The notes: generated by a model not told the origin, from the sequence alone. A stretch of DNA of 64,000 nucleotides from Pseudonocardia phyllosphaerae (GCF_046546475.1 NZ_JBKGXS010000001.1:868001-932000), one strand, 5' to 3'. Counted from the stretch's first letter, positions 1 through 8,420 are shown. Numbers and translations are program-made.

Positions 1-294
1 CGCGGCGAGCAGGGCCACGATGCACAGGTTCTGGACCTGAAGGGGCTGCTGCTGGACGACATGTCCGGCGACGAGGTCCCGGAGTGGCAGGAACGTGCGC
101 TGTGCGCCCAGACCGATCCGGAGGCGTTCTTCCCGGAGAAGGGCGGCTCCACCCGCGAGGCGAAGCGGATCTGTTCCGGGTGCGAGGTCCGGGCCGAGTG
201 CCTGGAGTACGCCCTGGCGCAGGACGAGCGCTTCGGGATCTGGGGCGGGCTCTCCGAGCGGGAGCGCCGACGGCTGCGCCGAGCGGCGGTCTGA
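1..294 (+). CDS. whiB2: WhiB-family iron-sulfur regulator, WhiB2/WhmD type (5' end open)
   Basis: WhiB proteins bind a 4Fe-4S cluster and act with the primary sigma factor in transcription. WhiB2/WhmD is tied to septation and division in mycobacteria and to sporulation (WhiB) in Streptomyces. Counting from the ATG at 61, the four cluster cysteines are C15, C38, C41 and C47 in the C-x2-C-x5-C arrangement, followed by the GIWGG turn and a basic tail (RERRRLRR). The segment WQERALCAQTDPEAFFPEK is nearly identical to what I recall of mycobacterial WhmD. The reading frame is open from 61 back to the window edge and WhmD has an N-terminal extension, so the true start may lie outside the window. ATG 61 is only the first visible candidate. 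The neighbouring order (zincin, DUF3499, manB) supports the WhiB2 assignment. Confidence 0.93.
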   Translation, partial: RGEQGHDAQVLDLKGLLLDDMSGDEVPEWQERALCAQTDPEAFFPEKGGSTREAKRICSGCEVRAECLEYALAQDERFGIWGGLSERERRRLRRAAV

Positions 295-385
295 GCGGAC
301 CACCGCTTCCCACAGGGGGGAAACAGACCACGAACGCCCGGGACACCACGCGGTGGCCCGGGCGTCGTCGTGTGCGGGGCCGGGC

Positions 386-859
386 TCAGCCGCCGTCGAC
401 GGCGTCGGGCTCGATGTTGAGGTACTCCGCGACCTGCTCGACGAGCACCTCGTGCACCAGGTCGGCGAGGTCCTCACCGTTGCGGGCCCGGGCCTCCAGC
501 GGACGGCGGTAGAGCACGATCCGTGCGCGGGTCGGCAGGCCCGCCGAGTCGACCCCGGCCGGGACCAGCTGGGCCAGCGGCACGGTGGCGTCGGCGAGGA
601 CGCCGGTGCCCCACGCGACCTCGTCCGGCGAGGTCGTGTCGACGGCCGGGACGTCGTCCACGGCCAGGTCCAGGTCGGCGATCTCCGGCCCCCACCGCGA
701 CTCGATCGGCTCGAGCGCCTCCAGCACCTTGGCGTCGAAGCGCTCGGCGCGGGTGCGGAAGGCGGGGGTGGTCACCGGGTACATCAGCCCGCGCAGGCCT
801 CGGCCGCGGCGGTCGCGGCGGCGCGGGGTACGGCGCAGCAGACGGTGGGCGGTGGACAC
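386..859 (-). CDS. Zincin-like metallopeptidase-fold protein (Rv3259 type), HExxH degenerate
   Basis: Resembles the actinobacterial metallopeptidase-fold family (Zincin_1) represented by Rv3259, which lies in the same place next to whiB2 and the DUF3499 gene. Recognisable stretches are RAERFDAKVLEALEPIESRW, VPLAQLVPAGVD and TRARIVLYRRPLEARA. The position of the zinc motif reads VHEVLVEQVAEYLNI: the first His and Glu are there but the second His of HExxH is not. As I recall Rv3259 reads LHEILVAQV at the same place, so this looks like a property of the subfamily and catalysis is doubtful. The GTG at 859 is chosen because upstream in-frame sequence is low-complexity and overlaps the divergent DUF3499 promoter region; the frame stays open to 1021. 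Function unknown. Confidence 0.8.
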   Translation of the reverse strand: MSTAHRLLRRTPRRRDRRGRGLRGLMYPVTTPAFRTRAERFDAKVLEALEPIESRWGPEIADLDLAVDDVPAVDTTSPDEVAWGTGVLADATVPLAQLVPAGVDSAGLPTRARIVLYRRPLEARARNGEDLADLVHEVLVEQVAEYLNIEPDAVDGG

Positions 860-968
860 CCCGGTGATTCTAGGCGTACACCCGCCCGGACCGGGCCCGA
901 CCGAGCCGGGCGCGCGTCGCAGTGCGGCGTGCGGAACCCGAGGGGCTATCGTCCGGAGTGTGTTGAGT

Positions 969-1334
969 GTGCGGAGATGTTCGCGGACGGGCTGCACCGA
1001 GCCCGCCGTCGCCACGCTCACCTATGTCTACGCCGACTCCACCGCCGTCGTCGGCCCGCTGGCCACCCAGGCCGAACCGCACTCCTATGACCTCTGCACC
1101 GCGCACGCGCAGAGCCTGACCGCGCCGCGCGGCTGGGAGGTCGTCCGGTTCGAGGGCGAGTTCACACCGCCCCAGCACGCGACGGAGGAGCTGACCGCGC
1201 TCGCGGACGCCGTCCGCGAGGCGGGACGGGGGGACCGGCCGGTCGAGGTGGTGGCCCGGAACGGTGGCGGCAACGGGCGGCGGGGGCACCTGCGGGCGCT
1301 ACCGGCGCCCTCGGAGGACAGCCGCAACTCCTGA
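969..1334 (+). CDS. DUF3499 family protein (Rv3258c type)
   Basis: A 121-residue protein that begins VRRCSRTGC and continues VATLTYVYADSTAVVGPLA and PHSYDLCTAHA, which matches the DUF3499 family. The paired Cys (C-x4-C near the N-terminus) and the DLC-x2-H segment look like a small zinc site, but this is inference. The family lies between whiB2/zincin and manB throughout mycobacteria and relatives, and its role is unknown. The start is set at GTG 969, so that the conserved RRCSR sequence is N-terminal. GTG 960 and TTG 963 are in-frame alternatives, and a GGAG at 955-958 could serve the later ones. It is divergent from the zincin gene and on the same strand as manB, 117 bp upstream of it. Confidence 0.82.
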   Translation: MRRCSRTGCTEPAVATLTYVYADSTAVVGPLATQAEPHSYDLCTAHAQSLTAPRGWEVVRFEGEFTPPQHATEELTALADAVREAGRGDRPVEVVARNGGGNGRRGHLRALPAPSEDSRNS

Positions 1335-1451
1335 TCCGCCACCCGCCACCACTCCTGATCCGCTCCTGATCGCGGTACCGCGCGTGGCCGGACGCTCACA
1401 CGCGTGAGATGAGCGCGGACGGGTGACGGTCTTGCGCTAGGGTCGTGTGTC

Positions 1452-2873
1452 GTGCCCGACCTCTCGGCGATCGTGAAGGCCTACGACATCCGCGGTGTCG
1501 TCGGCGAGCAGCTCGACGAACGGACCGCACGCGCCCTCGGCGCGGCGACCGCGCGGCTCGTCGCATCCGACCCCGGCCCCGGTGACTCCGCGGGAACACC
1601 TGCGGTCGTCGTCGGCCGGGACATGCGCGACTCCTCACCGCGGCTGGCGGCCGCATTCGCCGAGGGCGTCACCGGACAGGGCCTCGACGTCGTCGACATC
1701 GGCCTGGCCAGCACCGACATGCTCTACTTCGCCTCCGGCACGCTCGGCCTGCCCGGCGCGATGTTCACCGCCAGCCACAACCCGGCCGCCTACAACGGCA
1801 TCAAGCTGTGCCGCGCCGGCGCCGTGCCGATCGGCCAGTCCTCCGGGCTCGCGACCATCCGCGACGAGGCGGGCCGCTTCCTCGACGACGGCATCCCGGC
1901 GTTCGACGGCACTCCCGGCACCGTCCGCACCGAGGACCTGCGCGACGGCTACGCCGACTACCTGCGCGGCCTGGTCGACCTGGCCGGCTGTGCCGGGCTC
2001 ACGGTCGTCGTGGACGCAGGCAACGGGATGGGCGGCCACACCGTCCCCACCGTGTTCGAGACGCTCGGCATGCACGTCGTGCCGCTGTACTTCGAGCTCG
2101 ACGGCACCTTCCCCAACCACGAGGCGAACCCGCTGGACCCGGCCAACCTGGTCGACCTGCAGAAGGCCGTCGTCGCCGAGGGCGCCGACCTGGGCCTGGC
2201 CTTCGACGGCGACGCCGACCGCTGCTTCGTCGTCGACGAGCGCGGCGAGGCGGTCAGCCCGAGCGCCATCACCGCGCTGGTCGCGGCCCGCGAGCTGGAC
2301 AAGGCGGCGGCCCGCGGCGAGACCGACGTCTGCGTGATCCACAACCTGATCACCTCCCGTGCGGTGCCCGAGCTGGTCGCCGAGCGCGGCGGCCGCCCGG
2401 TCCGCACCCGGGTCGGGCACTCGTTCATCAAGCAGACGATGGCCGAGACCGGTGCCGTGTTCGGTGGCGAGCACTCGGCGCACTACTACTTCCGCGACTT
2501 CTGGAAGGCCGACTCCGGGATGCTCGCGGCGCTGCACGTGCTGGCCGCGCTCGGTGAGCACCGCGCGGCGGGCGAGAACGCGACGCTGTCCGGGCTGATG
2601 GAGTCCTACGAGCGCTACTCCGCCTCCGGTGAGATCAACTCCACGGTCACCGACCAGGCCGCCACGGTCGCCGAGATCGAGAAGATCTACGGTGCCCGCG
2701 ACGGTGTCGAGCTCGACCGGCTCGACGGCCTGACCGTGTCGCTGCCCGACGGCTCGTGGTTCAACCTGCGCGCCTCCAACACCGAGCCGCTGCTGCGGCT
2801 CAACGTGGAGGCCGCCGACGACGCCGCCGTGGCCGCCCTGCGGGACGAGGTCCTGGAGATCGTCCGGTCCTGA
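1452..2873 (+). CDS. manB: Phosphomannomutase/phosphoglucomutase
   Basis: Interconverts mannose-6-phosphate and mannose-1-phosphate (possibly also the glucose phosphates), feeding GDP-mannose for mannosylated lipids and glycoproteins. The 473-residue length is normal for the alpha-D-phosphohexomutase superfamily. All four active-site loops are visible: the phosphoserine loop TASHNPAAYNG (Ser about residue 108), the metal loop DGDADR (about 252), the sugar-binding loop GEHSAHYYFRDFW, and the phosphate-binding loop RASNTEPLLRLN near the C-terminus. The GTG start is followed directly by the conserved N-terminal AYDIRGVVGEQ. It heads the mannose-phosphate gene group with manA downstream. Confidence 0.97.
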   Translation: MPDLSAIVKAYDIRGVVGEQLDERTARALGAATARLVASDPGPGDSAGTPAVVVGRDMRDSSPRLAAAFAEGVTGQGLDVVDIGLASTDMLYFASGTLGLPGAMFTASHNPAAYNGIKLCRAGAVPIGQSSGLATIRDEAGRFLDDGIPAFDGTPGTVRTEDLRDGYADYLRGLVDLAGCAGLTVVVDAGNGMGGHTVPTVFETLGMHVVPLYFELDGTFPNHEANPLDPANLVDLQKAVVAEGADLGLAFDGDADRCFVVDERGEAVSPSAITALVAARELDKAAARGETDVCVIHNLITSRAVPELVAERGGRPVRTRVGHSFIKQTMAETGAVFGGEHSAHYYFRDFWKADSGMLAALHVLAALGEHRAAGENATLSGLMESYERYSASGEINSTVTDQAATVAEIEKIYGARDGVELDRLDGLTVSLPDGSWFNLRASNTEPLLRLNVEAADDAAVAALRDEVLEIVRS

Positions 2874-2905
2874 GCGGACGTGGCCCCGAGCGGCTGTCCG
2901 ACAGC

Positions 2906-2927
2906 GGCTCCGGATCGATCCGGAGCC
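2906..2927. terminator. Perfect 22-bp palindrome after manB
   Basis: GGCTCCGGAT followed by CG and ATCCGGAGCC forms a perfect dyad 33 bp after the manB stop. There is no T-tract, as is usual in high-GC actinobacteria. It may be a terminator or attenuator between manB and the following manA cluster. Confidence 0.5.
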
Positions 2928-3018
2928 GGATTCACCGCGGCCGTACCCGGTCGGCCCCCGCGCGACGACGCCGAGCGGTGGCAGCATCGACCCTGCAGGC
3001 GTGACGACGAGGAGAACC

Positions 3019-3237
3019 GTGGCCGTACAGCTCGACCCCCAGCTGCTGGAGATCCTGGCGTGCCCGTGCGACGAGCACGCGTCCCTGACCAGCGAGAACG
3101 AGACGTTGCGCTGTGGCGCGTGCACCCGGGCGTTCCCGGTCACCGACGGCATCCCGGTGCTCCTGCTCGACGCCGCCCTCCCGGGAACCGGCCCGGGCTC
3201 CCCGGCCCCGGGGAAGACCGTCGGGCACGACGGGTGA
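3019..3237 (+). CDS. Trm112-like small zinc-ribbon protein (UPF0434 type)
   Basis: A 72-residue protein: LDPQLLEILACPCDEHASL, then LRCGACTRAFPVTDGIPVLL. This is the pattern of the bacterial Trm112-like (YcaR/UPF0434) family, whose four Cys make a zinc knuckle (here C-P-C and C-x2-C). The eukaryotic relatives are methyltransferase partners; the bacterial role is not settled. GTG 3019 is chosen because AGGAG at 3010-3014 precedes it; GTG 3001 is an in-frame alternative adding six residues. The stop overlaps the GTG of the next gene (GTGA), so the two are probably translationally coupled within the mannose-phosphate operon. Confidence 0.82.
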   Translation: MAVQLDPQLLEILACPCDEHASLTSENETLRCGACTRAFPVTDGIPVLLLDAALPGTGPGSPAPGKTVGHDG

Positions 3238-4337
3238 CGCCGGTGCTCGACGACACCCTCCTGGCCGATCCCGGTGAGCTCGCCTCCCGGGACTCCACCG
3301 GCGTGCTCCGTGCCGCCGCGACCGCGGGCGCCCAGGTGCGTTCCGCGGTGCACGCGTGCGGCGAGGCGGGCGTGGACCGGCTCGCCGGGCACCGCCCGCG
3401 GGCGCTGGTCCTGCTGAGCCGTCCGGGCGTCTCCGGGGCGGTGTGCGACCTGGTCACCGCGCTGCTGGGGGACCGCTGCCCGGTGCCGGTGGTGCAGTCG
3501 GACCGGGTGCCCGGCTGGATCGGGCCGCTCGACGTCGTCGTCGCGCACACCGCGGACCCGACCGACCCCGTGCTGGCCGAGTCCGTGGAGCTGGCGAGCC
3601 GCCGCGGCGCCGAGGTCGTGCTGTCCGCACCGGACGGCGGCCCGGTGTCGCAGGCCGGGGCCGGACGGGTCCGGCTGGTCGAGCCGCGGATCCCGTTGCC
3701 CGAGGGCCTCGGGTTCGCCCAGGCGCTGGCCGTGGCGCTCGTCGTGGTGTCGGAGCTGGAGCTGATCTCCCCGGTGCCGCAGGCGGGGCTGGAGCATCTC
3801 GCCGACGCCCTCGACGCCGAGGCCGAGCGCTGCCAGCCCGGCCACGAGCCGTTCGTGAACCCGGCCAAGTCGCTGGCGCTGCGCTTCGCCGAGCGCACCC
3901 CGCTGCTGTGGGGCGCCGACCTGGCCGCGGCCGCCATCGCCCGGCACGGGGCGACCGCGCTGGCCGCGCACGCCGGTGTCGTCGCGCAGGCCTCCGACCT
4001 CGGCCAGGCCGGCACGCTGGCCGGGCTGCGCGTCGCCGTCGACCTGTCCGAGCGGGAGAGCGACATCTTCGCCGACCCGTTCGACGACCCGGAGCCGTCG
4101 GCCGCCGCGCCGCCGCCCCGCCTGGTGCTGCTCGGTACCGGCGAGGAGGACCCGCAGCAGGTCAGCCGCCGCCTCCTCGGCCGGGAGTGGCCGAACGCCG
4201 ACCTCGCACATCCGGTGGACGAGATCCCGCGCGGGAGCCGCGACGCGGTCCTGCTGCGCGCCGGCCTGCTCGCGCTGCGGGCCGACATCGCCGCCGTCTA
4301 CCTGGGCCTGGCCACCCGCGGTGGCCTGGGCGTCTGA
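3234..4337 (+). CDS. Sugar-phosphate isomerase-like (SIS-fold) protein, Rv3256c type
   Basis: A 367-residue protein equivalent by position to Rv3256c, which sits between manB and manA. The N-terminal half contains ALVLLSRPGVSGAVCDLV and PLDVVVAHTADPTDP, resembling the first half of a SIS (phosphosugar-binding) domain. The C-terminal half carries NPAKSLALRFAERTPLLWG, which fits bifunctional phosphoglucose/phosphomannose isomerase-like proteins. Catalytic residues cannot be assigned by eye. It starts at GTG 3234, overlapping the preceding stop, and its stop is 13 bp before manA. The most likely role is an accessory or regulatory partner of mannose-6-phosphate isomerisation, but this rests mainly on context. 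Confidence 0.8.
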   Translation: MTPVLDDTLLADPGELASRDSTGVLRAAATAGAQVRSAVHACGEAGVDRLAGHRPRALVLLSRPGVSGAVCDLVTALLGDRCPVPVVQSDRVPGWIGPLDVVVAHTADPTDPVLAESVELASRRGAEVVLSAPDGGPVSQAGAGRVRLVEPRIPLPEGLGFAQALAVALVVVSELELISPVPQAGLEHLADALDAEAERCQPGHEPFVNPAKSLALRFAERTPLLWGADLAAAAIARHGATALAAHAGVVAQASDLGQAGTLAGLRVAVDLSERESDIFADPFDDPEPSAAAPPPRLVLLGTGEEDPQQVSRRLLGREWPNADLAHPVDEIPRGSRDAVLLRAGLLALRADIAAVYLGLATRGGLGV

Positions 4338-4350
4338 CCTCGGGGGACCC

Positions 4351-5568
4351 GTGGAACTGCTGGAGAACCAGATCCGGACCTACGCCTGGGGGTCGCGGAC
4401 GGTGATCGCCGAGCTGCTCGGCGAGCCCGTGCCGTCCCCGCACCCGCAGGCCGAGCTGTGGCTGGGGGCCCACCCCGGCGCGCCGTCGCTGGTGCGTCCG
4501 GCCGGGGGCAGCCCCCGGCCGCTCGGTGAGCTCATCGCGGCCGACCCGGACGCCGCCCTGGGCGACGGCCGGGACCGCTGGGAGGGGCGGCTGCCGTTCC
4601 TGCTCAAGGTGCTCGCCGCCGACGAGCCGCTGAGCCTGCAGGCGCATCCCAGCCTCGCCCAGGCCCAGGAGGGCTGGGCGCGGGAGAACGCGGCGGGGAT
4701 CGCCGTCGACGCGCCGCACCGCAACTACCGCGACGCCAACCACAAGCCCGAGCTGATCTGCGCGCTCACCGAGTTCGTCGCGCTCGTCGGGTTCCGGGAG
4801 CCGGCGCGCACGGTGGAGCTGCTGCAGGCCCTCGCGGTGCCCGAGCTGGCCTCGCACACCGAGCTGCTGGCAGGCCAGCCGAACCCGGACGGCCTGCGCG
4901 CGCTGTTCACGACCTGGATCACGCTGCCCCAGTCCGTGCTCGACGGTCTCGTCCCGGCCCTGCAGGACGGTGCGGTCCGGCTGCTGGAGCGCGGGGCAGG
5001 CGAGTGGGCAGGCGAGGCGCGGATGGTGCTGGACCTGTCCGAGCGCTACCCCGACGACGCCGGTGTGCTGGCCGCGCTGCTGCTCAACCGGATCACCCTG
5101 TCCCCCGGGCAGGCGCTGTTCCTGCCCGCCGGGAACCTGCACGCCTACCTGTCCGGGGCGGGCATCGAGCTGATGGCGAACTCGGACAACGTGCTGCGCG
5201 GCGGGCTGACGCCCAAGCACGTCGACGTCCCGGAGCTGCTGCGGGTGCTGGACTTCGGTGCCCCGCCGCCGCCGGTGCGCGAGCCCGTCGACGACCCGGA
5301 CGCGACCGGCTGGCGGCGCTACGCCGTCGAGGTGGAGGAGTTCCTGCTGCGCCGTGCCGACCTCGACGGCCGGGACAAGCTCGACCTGCCCGGCAGCGGT
5401 GCCCGGATCCTGCTGTGCACCGACGGCGAGGCGACCGTGGAGGGCCCGGACGGGACCGTCGAGCTGCCCCGCGGGGCGGCGGTGTTCCTGGCCGCGTCCG
5501 ACGTCGGCGGGGTGCTGGCCAGCGGTGACGACGGCGCCACGGTCTTCCTGGCCGGGGACGCGCTCTAG
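4351..5568 (+). CDS. manA: Mannose-6-phosphate isomerase, type I
   Basis: Converts fructose-6-phosphate to mannose-6-phosphate, the substrate of ManB. The 405-residue length fits the zinc-dependent type I family. Visible zinc/active-site segments are LSLQAHPSLAQAQEG (Gln and His), NHKPELICAL (Glu, preceded by His) and GNLHAYLSGAG (His), followed by the family signature IELMANSDNVLRGGLTPKHV. The N-terminus begins ELLENQIRTYAWGSRTVIAE, typical for the family. GTG 4351 has CGGGGGA just upstream. It is last in the manB-Trm112-SIS-manA group, followed by a hairpin. Confidence 0.96.
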   Translation: MELLENQIRTYAWGSRTVIAELLGEPVPSPHPQAELWLGAHPGAPSLVRPAGGSPRPLGELIAADPDAALGDGRDRWEGRLPFLLKVLAADEPLSLQAHPSLAQAQEGWARENAAGIAVDAPHRNYRDANHKPELICALTEFVALVGFREPARTVELLQALAVPELASHTELLAGQPNPDGLRALFTTWITLPQSVLDGLVPALQDGAVRLLERGAGEWAGEARMVLDLSERYPDDAGVLAALLLNRITLSPGQALFLPAGNLHAYLSGAGIELMANSDNVLRGGLTPKHVDVPELLRVLDFGAPPPPVREPVDDPDATGWRRYAVEVEEFLLRRADLDGRDKLDLPGSGARILLCTDGEATVEGPDGTVELPRGAAVFLAASDVGGVLASGDDGATVFLAGDAL

Positions 5569-5581
5569 GTTCCCGCCGGGT

Positions 5582-5599
5582 GCCGGGCCGCCGCCCGGC
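5582..5599. terminator. GC hairpin after manA
   Basis: GCCGGGC, loop CGCC, GCCCGGC: a 7-bp perfect stem 14 bp after the manA stop. Probable factor-independent-like terminator of the manA group. Confidence 0.45.
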
Positions 5600-5675
5600 G
5601 GTTCCGCCCGTGCCGGCTCCCCCGGTCCCGCTACAGTGCTCGCCGCAACGATCGGTGACCACGGGGGAGGCCCAT

Positions 5676-6647
5676 TTGTCGGCCGAGGGCGGTAGCAAGG
5701 CGATCCTGGCGGCACTGGCCGCGAACCTGGGGATCGCGGTGGCGAAGTTCATCGGCTTCGCGCTCACCGGCGCGTCCTCGATGCTCGCCGAGGGGGTGCA
5801 CTCGGTCGCCGACACCGCGAACCAGGGGCTGCTCCTGCTGGGGCGCAAGCGCGCCGAGCGCACGGCGACCCCGGAGCACCCGTTCGGCTACGGCCGCAAC
5901 CGGTTCTTCTACGCCTTCGTCGTGGCGCTGCTGCTGTTCACGATGGGGTCGGTCTTCGCGATCTACGAGGGCATCGAGAAGCTCGGCCGGCCCGAGGACC
6001 TGAGCTCGCCGATCATCGCGATCGCGATCCTGGTCGTGGCGGTCTGCCTGGAGGGCTACTCGTTCTTCACCGCGGTCGGGGAGTCGAAGAAGACCAAGGG
6101 CCGGCGCAGCTGGTGGCTGTTCATCCGGCAGGCCAAGGCCCCGGAGCTGCCGGTGGTGCTGCTGGAGGACTTCGGTGCGCTGATCGGTCTGGGGCTGGCC
6201 CTGCTCGGCGTCGGGCTGACGCTGCTCACCGGCAACCCGGTCTGGGACGCCATCGGCACCCTGTGCATCGGCACCCTGCTCGGGATCATCGCGGTCGTGC
6301 TGGTGATCGAGATGAAGAGCCTGCTCATCGGTGAGGGTGCGCTGCCCACCGAGGTGAACAAGATCGTCGACGCGCTCGAGGCCGGGCACCACGTCGTCCG
6401 CGTCATCCACATCAAGACCCAGTACCTCGGGCCGGAGGAGCTGCTGATCGCGGCGAAGATCGCGCTGACGCCGCGGATGCCGGTCGAGCAGGTCGCCCGC
6501 GAGATCGACGAGGCCGAAGCCCGGGTGCGCGCGCAGGTCCCGATCGCCCGGCAGATCTACCTGGAGCCCGACCTGGACCGCAGCGCGGCCTCCGAGCCGG
6601 GTAACCAGATCGACCGCGAGGGCGAGGCCGTCGCGCAGGACAGCTGA
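5676..6647 (+). CDS. Cation diffusion facilitator family transporter
   Basis: A 323-residue membrane protein of the CDF family, which exports divalent metals such as Zn, Fe or Mn by proton antiport. Hydrophobic spans are ILAALAANLGIAVAKFIGFA, the segment around FFYAFVVALLLFTMG, IIAIAILVVAVCLEG, ALIGLGLALLGVGLTLL and IGTLCIGTLLGIIAVVLVIE. TM2 has the metal-site motif LAEGVHSVADTANQ (H-x3-D). The TM5 site reads LLEDFGALIG, so the usual HxxxD has lost its His; subfamily and metal are unclear. A cytoplasmic C-terminal domain follows. TTG 5676 is chosen because GGGGGAGG ends 5 bp upstream; GTG 5655 is an in-frame alternative. Confidence 0.9.
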   Translation: MSAEGGSKAILAALAANLGIAVAKFIGFALTGASSMLAEGVHSVADTANQGLLLLGRKRAERTATPEHPFGYGRNRFFYAFVVALLLFTMGSVFAIYEGIEKLGRPEDLSSPIIAIAILVVAVCLEGYSFFTAVGESKKTKGRRSWWLFIRQAKAPELPVVLLEDFGALIGLGLALLGVGLTLLTGNPVWDAIGTLCIGTLLGIIAVVLVIEMKSLLIGEGALPTEVNKIVDALEAGHHVVRVIHIKTQYLGPEELLIAAKIALTPRMPVEQVAREIDEAEARVRAQVPIARQIYLEPDLDRSAASEPGNQIDREGEAVAQDS

Positions 6648-6725
6648 CCGGCTCCGCCCGGTCCCGCCGTGTTCTCGCGCCGATCCGGACAGGTGCTCGG
6701 CGCCGTTCCGGTGCCGGTCGCCGGG

Positions 6726-7229
6726 TCAGTAGGTGTGCGGGGCCCGGTGGTGTTCGAAGATCAGCGCCGTCCGGGTCCCGGCCACGTCGCGGTAGGAGTT
6801 GAGCGCGCCGACCAGGTCGCGCAGCGCCGCGGTGTCGGCGGTGGCCACCCGCAGGACGTAGTCGTCCTCACCGGCCAGGAAGTAGACGTCGCGGACCTCG
6901 GGCAGCCGCCCGGCCCGGTCGACGAACTCGGCGAGCCGGTCCCGGGCGTCGGCCTGCAGGCGGACGGAGATCATGGCCTGCAACGGATGTCCGGTCGCCG
7001 CGGGGTCGACGTCGGCGTGGTAGCCGCGGATGACCCCGCGCTCGCGCAGCGCCCGGATCCGCCCCAGGCAGGTCGACGGCGCGATGCCGACGGCCTCGGC
7101 GAGCGCGTTGTTCGGGGTACGGGCGTCCTGCTCCAGCAGGCGCAGCAGCGCGCGGTCGGTCGCGTCGAGCCGAACGTCGTTCGGCGCGCCGGGCACTGAC
7201 CGGGAGGCCGATGAAGATGTTTCGGTCAT
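6726..7229 (-). CDS. aldR: Lrp/AsnC-family regulator, probable AldR
   Basis: A 167-residue feast/famine regulator. The N-terminal winged helix contains LDATDRALLRLLEQDART and IAPSTCLGRIRALRERGVIRG. The C-terminal RAM domain contains MISVRLQADAR and EVRDVYFLAGEDDYVLRV, with the conserved G-x-x-D-Y-x-L. It is divergent from ald, the arrangement in mycobacteria where AldR controls alanine dehydrogenase in response to amino acids, so that role is inferred. ATG 7229 is preceded by GAGGAGG at good spacing. The C-terminal tail reads TALIFEHHRAPHTY. Confidence 0.92.
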   Translation of the reverse strand: MTETSSSASRSVPGAPNDVRLDATDRALLRLLEQDARTPNNALAEAVGIAPSTCLGRIRALRERGVIRGYHADVDPAATGHPLQAMISVRLQADARDRLAEFVDRAGRLPEVRDVYFLAGEDDYVLRVATADTAALRDLVGALNSYRDVAGTRTALIFEHHRAPHTY

Positions 7230-7286
7230 GCTGCCTCCTCGAGAATCTTCAGCGATAACGTTGGCACGGTACCGCTGGATCTTCAT
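7211..7286. promoter_or_regulatory. Repeated ATCTTC/GAAGAT motifs between aldR and ald
   Basis: ATGAAGAT at 7211-7218 (inside the first aldR codons), AATCTTCAG at 7244-7252 and ATCTTCAT at 7279-7286 form a spaced set of AT-rich elements in otherwise GC-rich DNA. Lrp-type proteins usually bind several such elements in a row. They are candidate AldR operators for both divergent promoters. Confidence 0.4.
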
Positions 7287-7319
7287 TCTTGTCCGCAACC
7301 CGAGCGGACGGAGAACGAC

Positions 7320-8420
7320 ATGCGCATCGCAGTGCCCAAGGAGATCAAGGACAACGAGTTCCGGGTCGCCCTGACCCCGGCCGGCGTCCACGAGCTGGTC
7401 CAGCGCGGCCACGAGGTGTTCGTCGAGCACGACGCCGGCGCAGGCTCGGCCATCTCCGACGCGGACTTCAAGTCCGCCGGTGCCGAGATCCTCGCCGACC
7501 CGGCCGACGTCTGGGCCTCGGCCGAGCTGCTGCTCAAGGTCAAGGAGCCGATCGAGGCCGAGTACGGGTACCTGCGCGAGGACCTGACGCTGTTCACCTA
7601 CCTGCACCTGGCCGCGTCCCGGTCGTGCACGGACGCGCTCCTCTTCGCCGGCACCACCTCGATCGCCTACGAGACCGTCCGCACCGCCGACAACAGGCTC
7701 CCGCTGCTCGCCCCGATGAGCGAGGTCGCCGGGCGGCTGGCCCCGCAGGCCGGCGCGTACCACCTGATGAGCTCGGCCGGCGGCCGCGGCGTGCTCATGG
7801 GCGGTGTCCCCGGCGCCCCCGGCGCCGACGTCGTCGTGCTGGGTGCGGGTGTGGCCGGTGCCAACGCCGTCGCCATCGCCGCGGGCATGGGCGCCAAGGT
7901 GACCGTGCTCGACATCGACATCGACAAGCTCCGCGCGATCGACGAGCGCTACGCCGGCCGGGTCAGCACCGTCTACTCCACCCAGCTCTCGGTCCGCGAG
8001 GCCGTCACCAACGCCGATCTCGTCGTCGGCGCGGTGCTGGTGCCGGGCGCCAAGGCTCCGACGCTGGTCTCCAACGAGCTCGTCTCGCAGATGCGCCCGG
8101 GTGCGGTCCTGGTCGACATCGCGATCGACCAGGGCGGCTGCTTCGCCGACTCGCGGCCGACCACGCACGCGGAGCCGACCTACGCCGTCCACGACACGGT
8201 CTTCTACTGCGTCGCCAACATGCCCGGCGCGGTCCCGCACACCTCCACCCGGGCGCTGACCAACGCGACGCTGCCCTACGTGCTGCGCCTGGCCGACCGT
8301 GGCTGGGAGGAGGCGACGCGCACCGACGCCGCCCTGGCGAACGGTCTGTCGACCCACCGTGGCACGCTGCTCTCGGCCGAGGTCGCCGACGCGCACGGCC
8401 TGGAGGTCGGCACGGTCTGA
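7320..8420 (+). CDS. ald: Alanine dehydrogenase
   Basis: Catalyses reversible NAD-dependent deamination of L-alanine to pyruvate and ammonia. The length of 366 residues is typical. The N-terminal substrate domain starts MRIAVPKEIKDNEFRVALTP with the conserved KE-x4-E-x-R-V. The catalytic His lies in FTYLHLAAS, and the nucleotide fold contains VVVLGAGVAGANAVAIAAGM followed by the acidic VLDIDIDKL. The region DIAIDQGGCFADSRPTTHAEP is the well-conserved active-site stretch of the Ald/PNT family. It is divergent from the Lrp-type gene and followed by a strong hairpin, so it is probably monocistronic. Confidence 0.97.
   Translation: MRIAVPKEIKDNEFRVALTPAGVHELVQRGHEVFVEHDAGAGSAISDADFKSAGAEILADPADVWASAELLLKVKEPIEAEYGYLREDLTLFTYLHLAASRSCTDALLFAGTTSIAYETVRTADNRLPLLAPMSEVAGRLAPQAGAYHLMSSAGGRGVLMGGVPGAPGADVVVLGAGVAGANAVAIAAGMGAKVTVLDIDIDKLRAIDERYAGRVSTVYSTQLSVREAVTNADLVVGAVLVPGAKAPTLVSNELVSQMRPGAVLVDIAIDQGGCFADSRPTTHAEPTYAVHDTVFYCVANMPGAVPHTSTRALTNATLPYVLRLADRGWEEATRTDAALANGLSTHRGTLLSAEVADAHGLEVGTV

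Noticed and set aside
1635..4211. Long minus-strand frame opposite manB and the SIS-like gene
   Set aside because: Antisense shadow of recognised genes; no domain sequence.
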